In this document: positions 1 through 7,654 of the stretch, piece by piece | Numbering within the stretch: the stretch's first letter is position 1 | How the letters are laid out: every line of letters begins with the position of its first letter | Origin: Clostridium sp. UBA6640 | GTDB lineage: Bacteria; Bacillota; Clostridia; Clostridiales; Clostridiaceae | Direction of reading: 5' to 3' | NCBI RefSeq assembly: GCF_002455975.1 | Contig: NZ_DKLM01000143.1 | Span: forward strand, 63,165-78,897 | Length of the DNA: 15,733 bases | Program-made: the position numbers and the translations under genes | Notes under the pieces: generated by a model | Seen by the model: only the letters and a program-made list of their open reading frames with translations | What the model was told of the DNA's origin: nothing | The model's database searches: none

Positions 1-87
1 CAAAAATGGAGGGGATGTGCTATAGATGGAATATGTAGGTATTTTTATGAATTTAATATAATTGGAGAAGGATAAATAAGCAATTAG

Positions 88-540
88 AAGGTTAAAGCGG
101 TCTATAGAGACTCTTCTTTGCTAATAGCTGTAAAAGTATCTTAAAATTGATTATAATGAGAAAAAAGTAGATGAATATTCTATATGGTAAGTTAAAGATG
201 AAATTGAATTCAGCACAGGAGGTCTTATCAAGGGGTGGCAGTGTCGAGTTAACTTATTTATGAATAGACATAATAGGCGATAATTAATATTATTGGTGGC
301 TTCTGGATAACGAAGATAACTATCTATGGAAATTAAATTTTAAAATAGTAAGTGAGAAAGAATTAGAAAATATTGAAATGTACTAAAGATGATTAAACAA
401 TATTGTAGGCAAAATGCAAATATATTAAATATACTAAAATGTAAAGTTAATTATCTTTCATAGAAGTAGATAATCATAGAGATAGAAACCTAAATGATAT
501 TTTTTATCTTTATAATGATATCAACATTATCTTAAAATAA
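88..540 (+). pseudogene. Decayed coding relic, unidentified
   Basis: No intact frame exists here, but protein-like segments follow each other on the + strand in changing frames: KVKAVYRDSSLLIAVKVS (88-141); KYLKIDYNEKKVDEYSIW (134-187), then one TAA, then DEIEFSTGGLIKGW and on to a stop at 281-283; YYWWLLDNEDNYLWKLNF (from 288) to a TAA at 384; MIKQYCRQNANILNIL (from 389) to a TAG at 461; and IEVDNHRDRNLNDIF (from 460) to a TAA at 538-540. The segments are nearly contiguous, rich in charged and aromatic residues, and end 37 bases before a clean terminator, as a real gene would. I infer one gene broken by several frameshifts and at least one nonsense change. I do not recognise the family. In AT-rich DNA chance open segments are common, so confidence is moderate. 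It may begin before the window. Confidence 0.45.
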
Positions 541-577
541 AGCTCAAATTACATATAATTAAATTTAATTTTTAGGT

Positions 578-606
578 AAAACTAGCAAGCGATTTGCTAG
601 TTTTTT
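578..606 (+). terminator. Rho-independent terminator
   Basis: A perfect 9-bp stem AACTAGCAA / TTGCTAGTT (580-588 and 594-602) with loop GCGAT is followed by a T run, and A-T pairs extend the base. It lies just after the relic ending at 540 and probably once served that gene. Confidence 0.8.
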
Positions 607-636
607 ATATATCTAGAATCTTTAAAAGATGGTAGG

Positions 637-822
637 ATGAAAAAAGTATATGGTTATGTGTGCATTTGAAAGGCTATATAAGCGGATAAGGATAGGCAAA
701 GAGGTCATATTTATAAGCATATAATGAATAACAAAGTAAAAAGGATATTTTTCATTGAATTTATAATTACTGAGAAGTATGTTTTAGTACATTCTTATAG
801 TGAAAACTTGATAACTATTTAA
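637..822 (+). pseudogene. Possible remnant of a serine recombinase N-terminus
   Basis: One frame runs from ATG 637 to TAA 820 with two internal stops (TGA 667, TAA 679). It begins MKKVYGYVCI, then reads KAI, then ADKDRQRGHIYKHIMNN, and continues open to the end (46 codons from 682). The start resembles the N-terminus of resolvase/invertase-family serine recombinases, which typically begin K-x-x-G-Y-[IV]-R-V-S-T-x-x-Q-x-x-x-R-Q; the YGYV and the DRQ have nearly the expected spacing. The catalytic Ser position is lost. The rest is too short and degraded to confirm the family. This would be a dead fragment of a mobile-element gene. Identification is tentative. Confidence 0.3.
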
Positions 823-877
823 AACTATTTAAAGTTTTAATAGTTTATTAATTTTTTAGTATTAATTATCCGGAAGT

Positions 878-915
878 TATAATAAAACTAAACATCTAAT
901 AAGATATTTAATGTT
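878..915 (+). promoter_or_regulatory. Candidate promoter of copy 1 with downstream dyad
   Basis: A perfect TATAAT lies at 878-883 in the context AAGTTATAATA, very like the boxes before copies 4 and 5. No convincing -35 is seen. A loose dyad AACAT (891-895) / ATGTT (911-915) is centred about 25 bases after the start of the -10. If used, it gives a leader of about 385 bases before the start at 1273. The remaining stretch 916-1272 shows no gene. Confidence 0.35.
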
Positions 916-1272
916 GTAAAACTATAGTATTTCTATGGAAATTAAGAAATGTGCAATTGAATAAGTTATTTAATAATATGTTTAAAATAATACATTTAAT
1001 GGGAAATGTGAGGAGATAGGCTGTAAAACAATCATAAGTTTTAGAAAACTAGAGTAAATGTAATGAAAAGATTTCAAAGTTCATAAAAAGATAACTTGAT
1101 TTTAAGGATAGATTGGATTATTGTAGATGTATAGGTTATTGGGAATTAATGGAAAATACACAACGCATGAAATGTGCTTGATATTGTAAGTTTAAAATGG
1201 AAAAACGCGGTAGTGATGAATTTAAACATAGTGAAGTGTGCTTTGCTAAGCCAATAAAAAGGGGGATTAATT

Positions 1273-2976
1273 ATGAAAAGTAAAAGATTATTAGCAGCAT
1301 TATTAACAGTTTCATTAACTGCTTCAATGGCACTAGTTGGATGTAAAAAGAATGATTCGGGTACAGATAAGGAAAAACCAGCTGAAGGAAACAAAGAAGA
1401 AAGTAAAATGGATAAGGATCAATATTTAAATGTATTATTACCAGCAGAACCTAAATCACTAGATCCTTCAAAAAGTACTGATGGATATTCTTCAGATGTT
1501 TTAACTAATGTTATGGAATCACTTACAAGGTTACAAGGTGATGAAAATGGTCAAGGAAGCATTGTGCCGGGCGCAGCAGAAAAATGGGATAAATCTGATG
1601 ATAGTACTGTTTGGACATTTCATTTAAGAGATATGAAGTGGAGTGATGGGCAGCCAGTAACAGCTGAGCAATTCGTTTACGGAATAAAGAGAACTTTAGA
1701 TCCTGAAACTGCTTCTGAGTATGCATTTTTACTATTCCCAATTAAGAATGCAGAAACTTATAATGGAGGAAAAGCTAAGGCTGAAGATTTAGGGGTTAAA
1801 GCTATTGATGAAAAAACTTTAGAGTTTACTTTAGAAAGACCATGTTCTTATTTTTTAGATTTAACATATTTTAAAGTAATGGAGCCACAAAGACAGGATA
1901 TAATTGAAAAACATGGTGATAGATATGGCACTGAAGCTGATACAATGGTATTTTGTGGTCCGTTTACAATAAAAGAATGGGTGCATAATAATAAAGTTGA
2001 ATTAGTTAAAAACCCAGAATATTGGGATGCTGAAAATGTAAAGTTGGAAAAAGCAACAATGAAGATTATAAAAGAAGTTAATTCAACAATGAATGAGATC
2101 TATAACGGTTCGCTAGACCTTGGAAATGTTAATAAGCCGGAATGGATAGAGAAACTTGATAATACAGGAAAATTTTATGTGAAAAAATATTTTGAAGGAG
2201 GAACAGTGTATAGTTTCTTTAATCAAAATACTAAATACTTTAAAAATGATAAAATAAGAAAGGCATTTATAATTGCGAAGGATAGAGAAGGAACTGTTAA
2301 ATCGTTATATAAAGGTATAGCAGAGCCAGCAACAGCATTTTGTTCTCCGTCAGTTAAGATAGATGGAGTAGACTATAGAGATAGAGCTAATTATTCTCCA
2401 GTAGATGATTTAAAGAAAGATAATCCAGATCCTAAGGCGTTATTTATAGAGGGATTAAAAGAATTAGGACTTGATCCAGATCCATCTAAGCATACAATAA
2501 AGATAATTCAATCTGGTAATAGTGGTAATAATAAAGAGTTTGGTGAATTTGAACAACAGAACTATAAAGAAATATTAGGGGTCAACATTGAGCCAGATTA
2601 TTGTGAATGGGCAGTATTCCAAAACAGGACAACAGATGGAGATTATGAAATGGCAGGTCAAACTTGGGTTGGAGATTATAATGACCCTAGTACTTTCTTT
2701 GACATCTGGACGTCAAATGCAGGTATAAATAATACTGGATGGAAAAATAAGCAATATGATGAAATAGTTAAAAAAGCTAATGGTGAAGCAGATCCAGAAG
2801 AAAAAGCAAAATTATTTAAAGAAGCAGAAAAAATATTAGTCTATGATGAAGGTGTAATTAGCCCAAGTATATATAGATACTATAATGCTTATATTCGTAA
2901 CTATGTTAAAAACTATTCAAGACCTGCTTTTGGATCAATTGATTTAAAGAGCACATATACTGAGGGAAGAGAATAA
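1273..2976 (+). CDS. OppA-like peptide-binding lipoprotein, copy 1
   Basis: This is an extracellular solute-binding protein of the SBP_bac_5 (OppA/DppA) family, expected to bind oligopeptides outside the membrane and hand them to an ABC permease. The 567 residues start with a lipoprotein signal: KSKR, a hydrophobic core, then lipobox LVGC with the lipidated Cys at 24. A Lys/Glu-rich linker follows to about residue 45. The family core includes W-x-F-x-L-R-D-x-K-W-S-D-G-x-P-V-T-A near 110-130 and the W465-V-G-D468-Y-N-D-P motif, whose Asp aligns with the Salmonella OppA Asp419 that holds the peptide N-terminus. ATG with GGGGG at 1261-1265, 7 bases upstream. This copy deviates most near 335-360: AKDREGTVK where the others read AMDR-x-GM, and FCSPS where the others read WCPP. 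No permease gene adjoins it. Family assignment is secure; peptide specificity is unknown. Confidence 0.93.
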   Translation: MKSKRLLAALLTVSLTASMALVGCKKNDSGTDKEKPAEGNKEESKMDKDQYLNVLLPAEPKSLDPSKSTDGYSSDVLTNVMESLTRLQGDENGQGSIVPGAAEKWDKSDDSTVWTFHLRDMKWSDGQPVTAEQFVYGIKRTLDPETASEYAFLLFPIKNAETYNGGKAKAEDLGVKAIDEKTLEFTLERPCSYFLDLTYFKVMEPQRQDIIEKHGDRYGTEADTMVFCGPFTIKEWVHNNKVELVKNPEYWDAENVKLEKATMKIIKEVNSTMNEIYNGSLDLGNVNKPEWIEKLDNTGKFYVKKYFEGGTVYSFFNQNTKYFKNDKIRKAFIIAKDREGTVKSLYKGIAEPATAFCSPSVKIDGVDYRDRANYSPVDDLKKDNPDPKALFIEGLKELGLDPDPSKHTIKIIQSGNSGNNKEFGEFEQQNYKEILGVNIEPDYCEWAVFQNRTTDGDYEMAGQTWVGDYNDPSTFFDIWTSNAGINNTGWKNKQYDEIVKKANGEADPEEKAKLFKEAEKILVYDEGVISPSIYRYYNAYIRNYVKNYSRPAFGSIDLKSTYTEGRE

Positions 2977-3000
2977 ATTATATTAAAAATAGAAAAAATG

Positions 3001-3038
3001 AGTGATGTAATAAAAAATTACATCACTTTCTCTATTAT
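3001..3038 (+). terminator. Terminator of copy 1
   Basis: A perfect 11-bp stem AGTGATGTAAT / ATTACATCACT (3001-3011, 3017-3027) with an AAAAA loop is followed by a T-rich tract. It sits 24 bases after the stop codon. The stem start AGTGATG is shared with copy 3 and nearly so with copy 2. Confidence 0.85.
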
Positions 3039-3175
3039 TAAAAAATATGCTATATAAAATTTTTAACTAAAAGTGAATGATATATATGTAATTTAAACTA
3101 AATTAATAAACTATTATCATAATATGTATAAAGTTTTAAATATTGTTAAAATGGCTATGAATATGGAAAAAACTA

Positions 3176-3204
3176 TTGATTTATAAAATATCATTATATA
3201 TAAT
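3176..3204 (+). promoter_or_regulatory. Promoter of copy 2 (TTGATT-17-TATAAT)
   Basis: TTGATT (3176-3181) and TATAAT (3199-3204) are separated by exactly 17 bases. The same pair with the same spacing occurs at the matching place before copy 3 (5383-5411), within well conserved flanks. It would start a transcript near 3211 and give a leader of about 285 bases. Confidence 0.6.
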
Positions 3205-3496
3205 CATAAATATAAAATGAATGCATAAATATATAACTATATTAATTACACTAATAAAATAAATAATTCAGAATATTTCTAATTGTTGAAAATATAAAAT
3301 ATAGTTAAAGAAGTGTTTCTTATAAGTGATATTTAATTCGCTTAAGAAATTTAAATAGGAAAATATTATTAATTAATATATATAAAAGATATAATTTAAT
3401 TTTATGTAACCTTAATGGTTAAAAAATCCACATGGGGGTAAAGATAATTTGACACAATAAATAAAAATATTGGGTAATAATAAGGGGGAAATAATT
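3205..3496 (+). promoter_or_regulatory. Long 5' leader of copy 2 with conserved terminal block
   Basis: No coding potential is seen. The middle (about 3240-3370) differs from the corresponding part before copy 3, but the last roughly 105 bases (3390-3496) align with 5583-5691 with only scattered changes. Shared elements in order: a second TATAAT (3390-3395), the dyad TAACC-TTAAT-GGTTA (3407-3421), a CC/GG-bearing segment at 3428-3435, the string AAAGATAATTTG near 3440-3451, and the ribosome binding site GGGGG (3484-3488). Between the two copies the dyad arms are unchanged while one loop base differs. This fits either an operator or an RNA hairpin. The second TATAAT could itself be a promoter giving a leader of about 95 bases. 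Confidence 0.45.
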
Positions 3497-5197
3497 GTGA
3501 AAAGTAAAAGATTATTAGTTGCATTATTAACTGTTTCGCTAACTGCATCCATGGCTTTAGCTGGATGTGGAAAGAAAACAGAAGAAAAGTCAGCTGAAGG
3601 TGATAATAAAGAAACTTCAGAGGTTAAAATGGATAAGGAGCAATATTTAAACGTATTGTTACAAGCTGAGCCAAAATCGTTGGACCCTTCAAAAAGTTCA
3701 GACAGATACTCTTCTGAAGTTTTAACAAATGTTATGGAAAGTCTTGCAAGAATTCGAACTAATGAAGAAGGCAAAGATGTTATTGTACCAGGAATGGCCG
3801 AAAAATGGGAAGTATCTGAAGATAACTTAACTTGGACTTTTCATTTAAGAGATGCAAAGTGGTCAGATGGACAACCGGTTACAGCAGAGCAATTTGTTTA
3901 TGGTATAAAGAGAACAATAAATCCTGAGACTGCTTCTGACTATGCATTTTTATTATATCCAATAAAGAATGCGGTAGCTTACAATGCAAATAAAGCTAAG
4001 GCAGAAGATGTTGGAGTTAGAGCTGTTGATGAAAAAACTTTAGAGTTTACTTTAGAAAGACCATGTTCTTATTTTCTAGATTTAACATATTTTAAAGTAA
4101 TGGAACCTCAAAGACAGGATATAATTGAGAAACATGGTGATAAATATGGCACAGAGGTAGATACAATGGTATTCTGTGGTCCGTTTACAATTAAAGAATG
4201 GGTGCATAATAACAAAGTTGAATTAGTTAAAAATCCAGAATATTGGGATGCTGAAAATGTAAAATTAGAAAAAGCAACAATGAAAATTATAAAAGAACCT
4301 AATTCAAGAATGAATGAACTTTATAATGGTTCACTAGATTTAGCAGGAGTTAGTAAACCAGAATGGATAGAAAAGTTTGATAAAACAGAAAAGTTTGATG
4401 TTAGAAAAGGATATGATGGCTCAACTACCTATACGTTCTTTAATCAAGATACTAAATACCTTAAAAATGCTAAAATAAGAAAAGCATTTTCAATAGCAAT
4501 GGATAGACCAGGTATGGTTAAAGCTTTATATAAAGATTTGGCAGAACCAGCATTGGCTTGGTGCCCTCCAGCAGTAGAGATAGGTGGAGTAGATTATAGA
4601 GATAGAGTTAATAGCTTACAAGTAGAAGAGTTAATCAAAGATAATCCAGATCCTAAAGCACTATTAGTTGAGGGATTAAAAGAGCTAGGATTAGACCCGG
4701 ATCCATCTAAACATACTATAAATTACCTTCAATCTGGTACAGATGCTAATGCTAAGGAATTTGCTGAATTTGAACAACAAAACTTTAATAAAAAATTAGG
4801 AATAAATATTAAACCAGAATATTGTGAATGGGCAGTATTCCAAAGTAGAACAAATGACGGAGATTATGAGATTGCAGGTCAAGGTTGGGGTGGAGATTAT
4901 AATGATCCTAGTACTTTCTTTGATGTTTGGCTATCCACTTCAGGAGTAAATAGAGTTAACTGGAAGAGCGAGAAATATGATAAATTAATTAATGAAGCTA
5001 ATGGCTGTGCTGATCCGGAAGAGAAGGCTAAAATATTTGCTGAGGCTGAGAAAATGTTAATTTATGATGAGGCAGTATTTGCTCCGGGTGTATGGAGATT
5101 TAAAAATACTTATATACGTAAATTTGTTAATGGTTTCAATTCACCAATTTTTGGAGTAATGGATCTTAAAGATGTTTATACAGATGGAAGAGAATAA
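3497..5197 (+). CDS. OppA-like peptide-binding lipoprotein, copy 2
   Basis: Peptide ABC-transporter substrate-binding protein (SBP_bac_5 family), 566 aa, anchored by lipid at the outer membrane face. The start is GTG 3497, with GGGGG at 3484-3488 eight bases before it. A TTG at 3470 extends the frame but lies upstream of the ribosome binding site and would spoil the signal peptide, which otherwise begins KSKRLL exactly as in the other copies. Lipobox LAGC, Cys24, then a short Glu/Lys linker. The W464-G-G-D467-Y-N-D-P motif retains the Asp that holds the peptide N-terminus. It is nearest to copy 3: about 58 differences in 566 aligned residues without gaps, concentrated at about residues 300-460 and in the linker. 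It has its own terminator and probably its own promoter. Ligand unknown. Confidence 0.93.
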   Translation: MKSKRLLVALLTVSLTASMALAGCGKKTEEKSAEGDNKETSEVKMDKEQYLNVLLQAEPKSLDPSKSSDRYSSEVLTNVMESLARIRTNEEGKDVIVPGMAEKWEVSEDNLTWTFHLRDAKWSDGQPVTAEQFVYGIKRTINPETASDYAFLLYPIKNAVAYNANKAKAEDVGVRAVDEKTLEFTLERPCSYFLDLTYFKVMEPQRQDIIEKHGDKYGTEVDTMVFCGPFTIKEWVHNNKVELVKNPEYWDAENVKLEKATMKIIKEPNSRMNELYNGSLDLAGVSKPEWIEKFDKTEKFDVRKGYDGSTTYTFFNQDTKYLKNAKIRKAFSIAMDRPGMVKALYKDLAEPALAWCPPAVEIGGVDYRDRVNSLQVEELIKDNPDPKALLVEGLKELGLDPDPSKHTINYLQSGTDANAKEFAEFEQQNFNKKLGINIKPEYCEWAVFQSRTNDGDYEIAGQGWGGDYNDPSTFFDVWLSTSGVNRVNWKSEKYDKLINEANGCADPEEKAKIFAEAEKMLIYDEAVFAPGVWRFKNTYIRKFVNGFNSPIFGVMDLKDVYTDGRE

Positions 5198-5208
5198 TAT
5201 AAAAAATG

Positions 5209-5240
5209 AGTGGCGCAATAATTTTTGCGTCACTTTTATT
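5209..5240 (+). terminator. Terminator of copy 2
   Basis: Stem AGTGGCGCAA / TTGCGTCACT (5209-5218, 5225-5234), 10 bp with one G-T pair, is followed by TTTTATTATT. It is homologous to the hairpins after copies 1 and 3. Confidence 0.85.
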
Positions 5241-5382
5241 ATTGTTATAAATTTGTATTATATAAGATTTTAATTAAAAATGAATGATATATATATAATA
5301 TAAACTAAATTAACAAAATGTTATCAAAGTATGTATAAATTTTTAAATATTATTTAAATAGTTGAAAATATGGAAAAATCTA

Positions 5383-5411
5383 TTGATTTATAAAATGCCA
5401 TTATATATAAT
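5383..5411 (+). promoter_or_regulatory. Promoter of copy 3 (TTGATT-17-TATAAT)
   Basis: TTGATT (5383-5388) and TATAAT (5406-5411) with a 17-base spacer match the pair before copy 2 in sequence, spacing and flanks. Expected start of transcription is near 5418, which gives a leader of about 275 bases. Confidence 0.6.
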
Positions 5412-5691
5412 CGTTAATATAAAATGGATATGTAAAATATTTATTGAAGTTAATTATATGAAAATATAAAATAGTTTTAAAATTGTGAAATATAAGAAAA
5501 ATGAAATATATGTGATGATACTTTTTATATAGTATTCTAGTTTTTTTAATGAATTTGAAGTAAAGAAGGTATTGTTAATATATATAATTTAGTTTTATAT
5601 AACCTTCATGGTTAATAATTTCCATGTAGGGATAAAGATAATTTGAACACAATAAATAAGATTATAGGGTAATAAAAAAGGGGGAATAATT
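5412..5691 (+). promoter_or_regulatory. Long 5' leader of copy 3 with conserved terminal block
   Basis: Non-coding. It carries the same terminal block as copy 2: TATAAT (5583-5588), dyad TAACC-TTCAT-GGTTA (5600-5614), a CC/GG segment at about 5622-5629, AAAGATAATTTG near 5634-5645, then GGGGG (5680-5684). The part at about 5430-5575 is diverged from copy 2, so the conservation of the terminal block stands out from its surroundings. Confidence 0.45.
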
Positions 5692-7392
5692 GTGAAAAGT
5701 AAAAGATTGTTAGTTGCATTATTGACTATTTCACTAACTGCATCCATGGCTTTAGCTGGATGTGGAAAGAAAACAGATGAAAAGCCAGCTGAAGGTGATA
5801 ATAAAGAAGCTTCAGATGCTAAAATGGATAAGGAACAATATTTAAACGTATTGTTACAAGCTGAGCCAAAATCATTAGATCCTTCAAAAAGTTCAGACAG
5901 ATACTCTTCTGAAGTTTTAACAAATGTTATGGAAAGTCTTACAAGAATTCAAACTAATGAAGAAGGCAAAGATGTTATTGTACCAGGAATGGCTGAAAAA
6001 TGGGAAGTATCTGAAGATAACTTAACTTGGACTTTTCATTTAAGGGATGCAAAGTGGTCAGATGGACAACCGGTTACGGCGGAGCAATTTGTCTATGGTA
6101 TAAAGAGAACATTAAATCCTGAAACAGCTTCTGAATATGGATTTTTACTATATCCAATAAAGAATGCGGTAGCTTACAATGCAAATAAAGCTAAGGCAGA
6201 AGATGTTGGGGTTAAAGCTGTTGATGAAAAAACTTTAGAGTTTACTTTAGAAAGACCATGTTCTTATTTTCTAGATTTAACATATTTTAAAGTAATGGAA
6301 CCTCAAAGACAGGATATAATTGAGAAACATGGTGATAAATATGGTACAGAGGCAGATACAATGGTATTCTGTGGTCCATTTACAATTAAAGAATGGGTGC
6401 ATAATAATAAAGTTGAATTAGTTAAAAACCCAGAATATTGGGATGTTGAAAATGTAAAATTAGAAAAAGCAACAATGAAAATTATAAAAGAACCTAATTC
6501 AAGGATGAATGAACTTTATAATGGTTCAATAGATTTAGGAGGAGTTAGTAAACCGGAATGGATAGAAAAGCTTGATAAAACAGAAAAGTTTGATGTTAGA
6601 AAAGGCTATGATGGCTCATCTACCTATATGTACTTTAATCAAGAATCTAAATACTTTAAAAATGCTAAAATAAGAAAAGCGTTTTCAATAGCAATGGATA
6701 GAGATGGTATGGTTAAAGCATTGTATAAAGATTTAGCAGAACCAGCATTAGCTTGGTGTCCTCCAAAAGTAGAGATAGGTGGAGTGGAATATAGAGAAAG
6801 AGCTAATTACTTACCAGTAGAGGATTTGAAGAAGGATAATTCTGACCCTAAGGCATTATTAATTGAAGGGTTAAAAGAATTAGGATTAGACCCAGATCCA
6901 TCTAAGCATACCATAAAGTTCATTCAATCTGGAACCGATGCAACTACTAAGGAGTTTGCTGAATTTGAACAACAAAACTATAAGGAAGTATTAGGAGTAA
7001 ATATGGATCCAGAATATTGTGAATGGGCAGTATTCCAAAGTAGGACACAAGAAGGTGATTATGAGATTGCATCTCAAGGTTGGGGTGGAGATTATAATGA
7101 TCCTAGTACTTTCTTTGATGTTTGGTTATCCACTTCAGGAGTAAATAGAGTTAACTGGAAGAGCGAGAAATATGATAAATTAATTGATGAAGCCAATGGT
7201 TGTGCTGATCCAGAAGAGAAGGCTAAATTATTTGCTGAGGCTGAGAAAATATTAATTTATGATGAGGCAGTATTTTCTCCAGGTGTATGGAGATTTAAAA
7301 ATACTTATATACGTAAATTTGTTAAGAACTACAATTCACCAACTTTTGGAGTAATGGATCTTAAAAATGTTTACACAGATGGAAGAGAATAG
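5692..7392 (+). CDS. OppA-like peptide-binding lipoprotein, copy 3
   Basis: Peptide-binding lipoprotein of the SBP_bac_5 family, 566 aa. The GTG start has GGGGG at 5680-5684, 7 bases upstream. Signal peptide with lipobox LAGC (Cys24), then a linker up to KMDKEQYLNV, where the mature fold begins. The ligand-anchoring W464-G-G-D467 motif is intact. Long stretches are almost identical in DNA to copy 2 (for example residues about 45-160 and the segment around VNWKSEKYDKLI), while residues about 375-455 differ in many places (WCPPKVEIGGVEY against WCPPAVEIGGVDY, then a cluster of changes). This is the product of a recent tandem duplication followed by uneven divergence or gene conversion. Own terminator downstream. 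Ligand unknown. Confidence 0.93.
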   Translation: MKSKRLLVALLTISLTASMALAGCGKKTDEKPAEGDNKEASDAKMDKEQYLNVLLQAEPKSLDPSKSSDRYSSEVLTNVMESLTRIQTNEEGKDVIVPGMAEKWEVSEDNLTWTFHLRDAKWSDGQPVTAEQFVYGIKRTLNPETASEYGFLLYPIKNAVAYNANKAKAEDVGVKAVDEKTLEFTLERPCSYFLDLTYFKVMEPQRQDIIEKHGDKYGTEADTMVFCGPFTIKEWVHNNKVELVKNPEYWDVENVKLEKATMKIIKEPNSRMNELYNGSIDLGGVSKPEWIEKLDKTEKFDVRKGYDGSSTYMYFNQESKYFKNAKIRKAFSIAMDRDGMVKALYKDLAEPALAWCPPKVEIGGVEYRERANYLPVEDLKKDNSDPKALLIEGLKELGLDPDPSKHTIKFIQSGTDATTKEFAEFEQQNYKEVLGVNMDPEYCEWAVFQSRTQEGDYEIASQGWGGDYNDPSTFFDVWLSTSGVNRVNWKSEKYDKLIDEANGCADPEEKAKLFAEAEKILIYDEAVFSPGVWRFKNTYIRKFVKNYNSPTFGVMDLKNVYTDGRE

Positions 7393-7414
7393 TTTATAAA
7401 AATATAGAAAGATG

Positions 7415-7450
7415 AGTGATGCAATTTTTATTGCATCACTTTTATTTTAA
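7415..7450 (+). terminator. Terminator of copy 3
   Basis: A perfect 10-bp stem AGTGATGCAA / TTGCATCACT (7415-7424, 7431-7440) with loop TTTTTA is followed by TTTATTTTAA. Confidence 0.88.
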
Positions 7451-7620
7451 TAAATTTTAAATGATAATAATGAAAATAAATCTACTAATTTAATATAATA
7501 TTCTTTTAAATTATTAATAAACTATTAATATAATATGAAGAAAGAATTAAAAATGTTACAAATGCAAGGGAGAAAGAGTTTTGTATTTTTAAAATAAATT
7601 TAAAAAAAATTTAAAATAGC

Positions 7621-7654
7621 TATAATAAAATGAATAAGATTCCATATATGGAAT
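7621..7654 (+). promoter_or_regulatory. Candidate promoter of copy 4 with perfect palindrome
   Basis: TATAAT (7621-7626, context AGCTATAATA) is followed by a perfect 16-bp palindrome ATTCCATATATGGAAT (7639-7654) centred about 25.5 bases after the start of the -10, which is close to the expected transcription start. No clear -35 is visible. A palindrome overlapping the initial transcribed region is a typical repressor-site position, but an RNA hairpin is equally possible. Confidence 0.45.

Noticed and set aside
231..249. T-box-like string GGGGTGGCAGTGTCG
   Set aside because: It lacks the ACCGCG core of the T-box, no specifier stem is recognisable, and it lies inside the decayed coding relic.
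3270..3300. Possible CodY box (AGAATATTTCT...GAAAATAT) before copy 2
   Set aside because: Too many mismatches to AATTTTCWGAAAATT, not conserved before copy 3, and near-matches are frequent in such AT-rich DNA.
3470..3496. Upstream TTG start for copy 2 adding nine residues
   Set aside because: It precedes the ribosome binding site at 3484-3488 and would put polar residues before the KSKR signal start shared by all copies; GTG 3497 is chosen.
3412..3774. Minus-strand open frame over the start of copy 2 (similar ones at 1146-1394, 7862-8056 and 10420-10611)
   Set aside because: They recur at the same place because the coding genes are paralogs; they are antisense to the signal peptide and linker, have no ribosome binding site, and do not look like proteins.
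7642..7651. CCATATATGG looks like a CArG box
   Set aside because: That motif belongs to eukaryotic MADS factors; here it is simply the core of a bacterial palindrome next to a -10 box.
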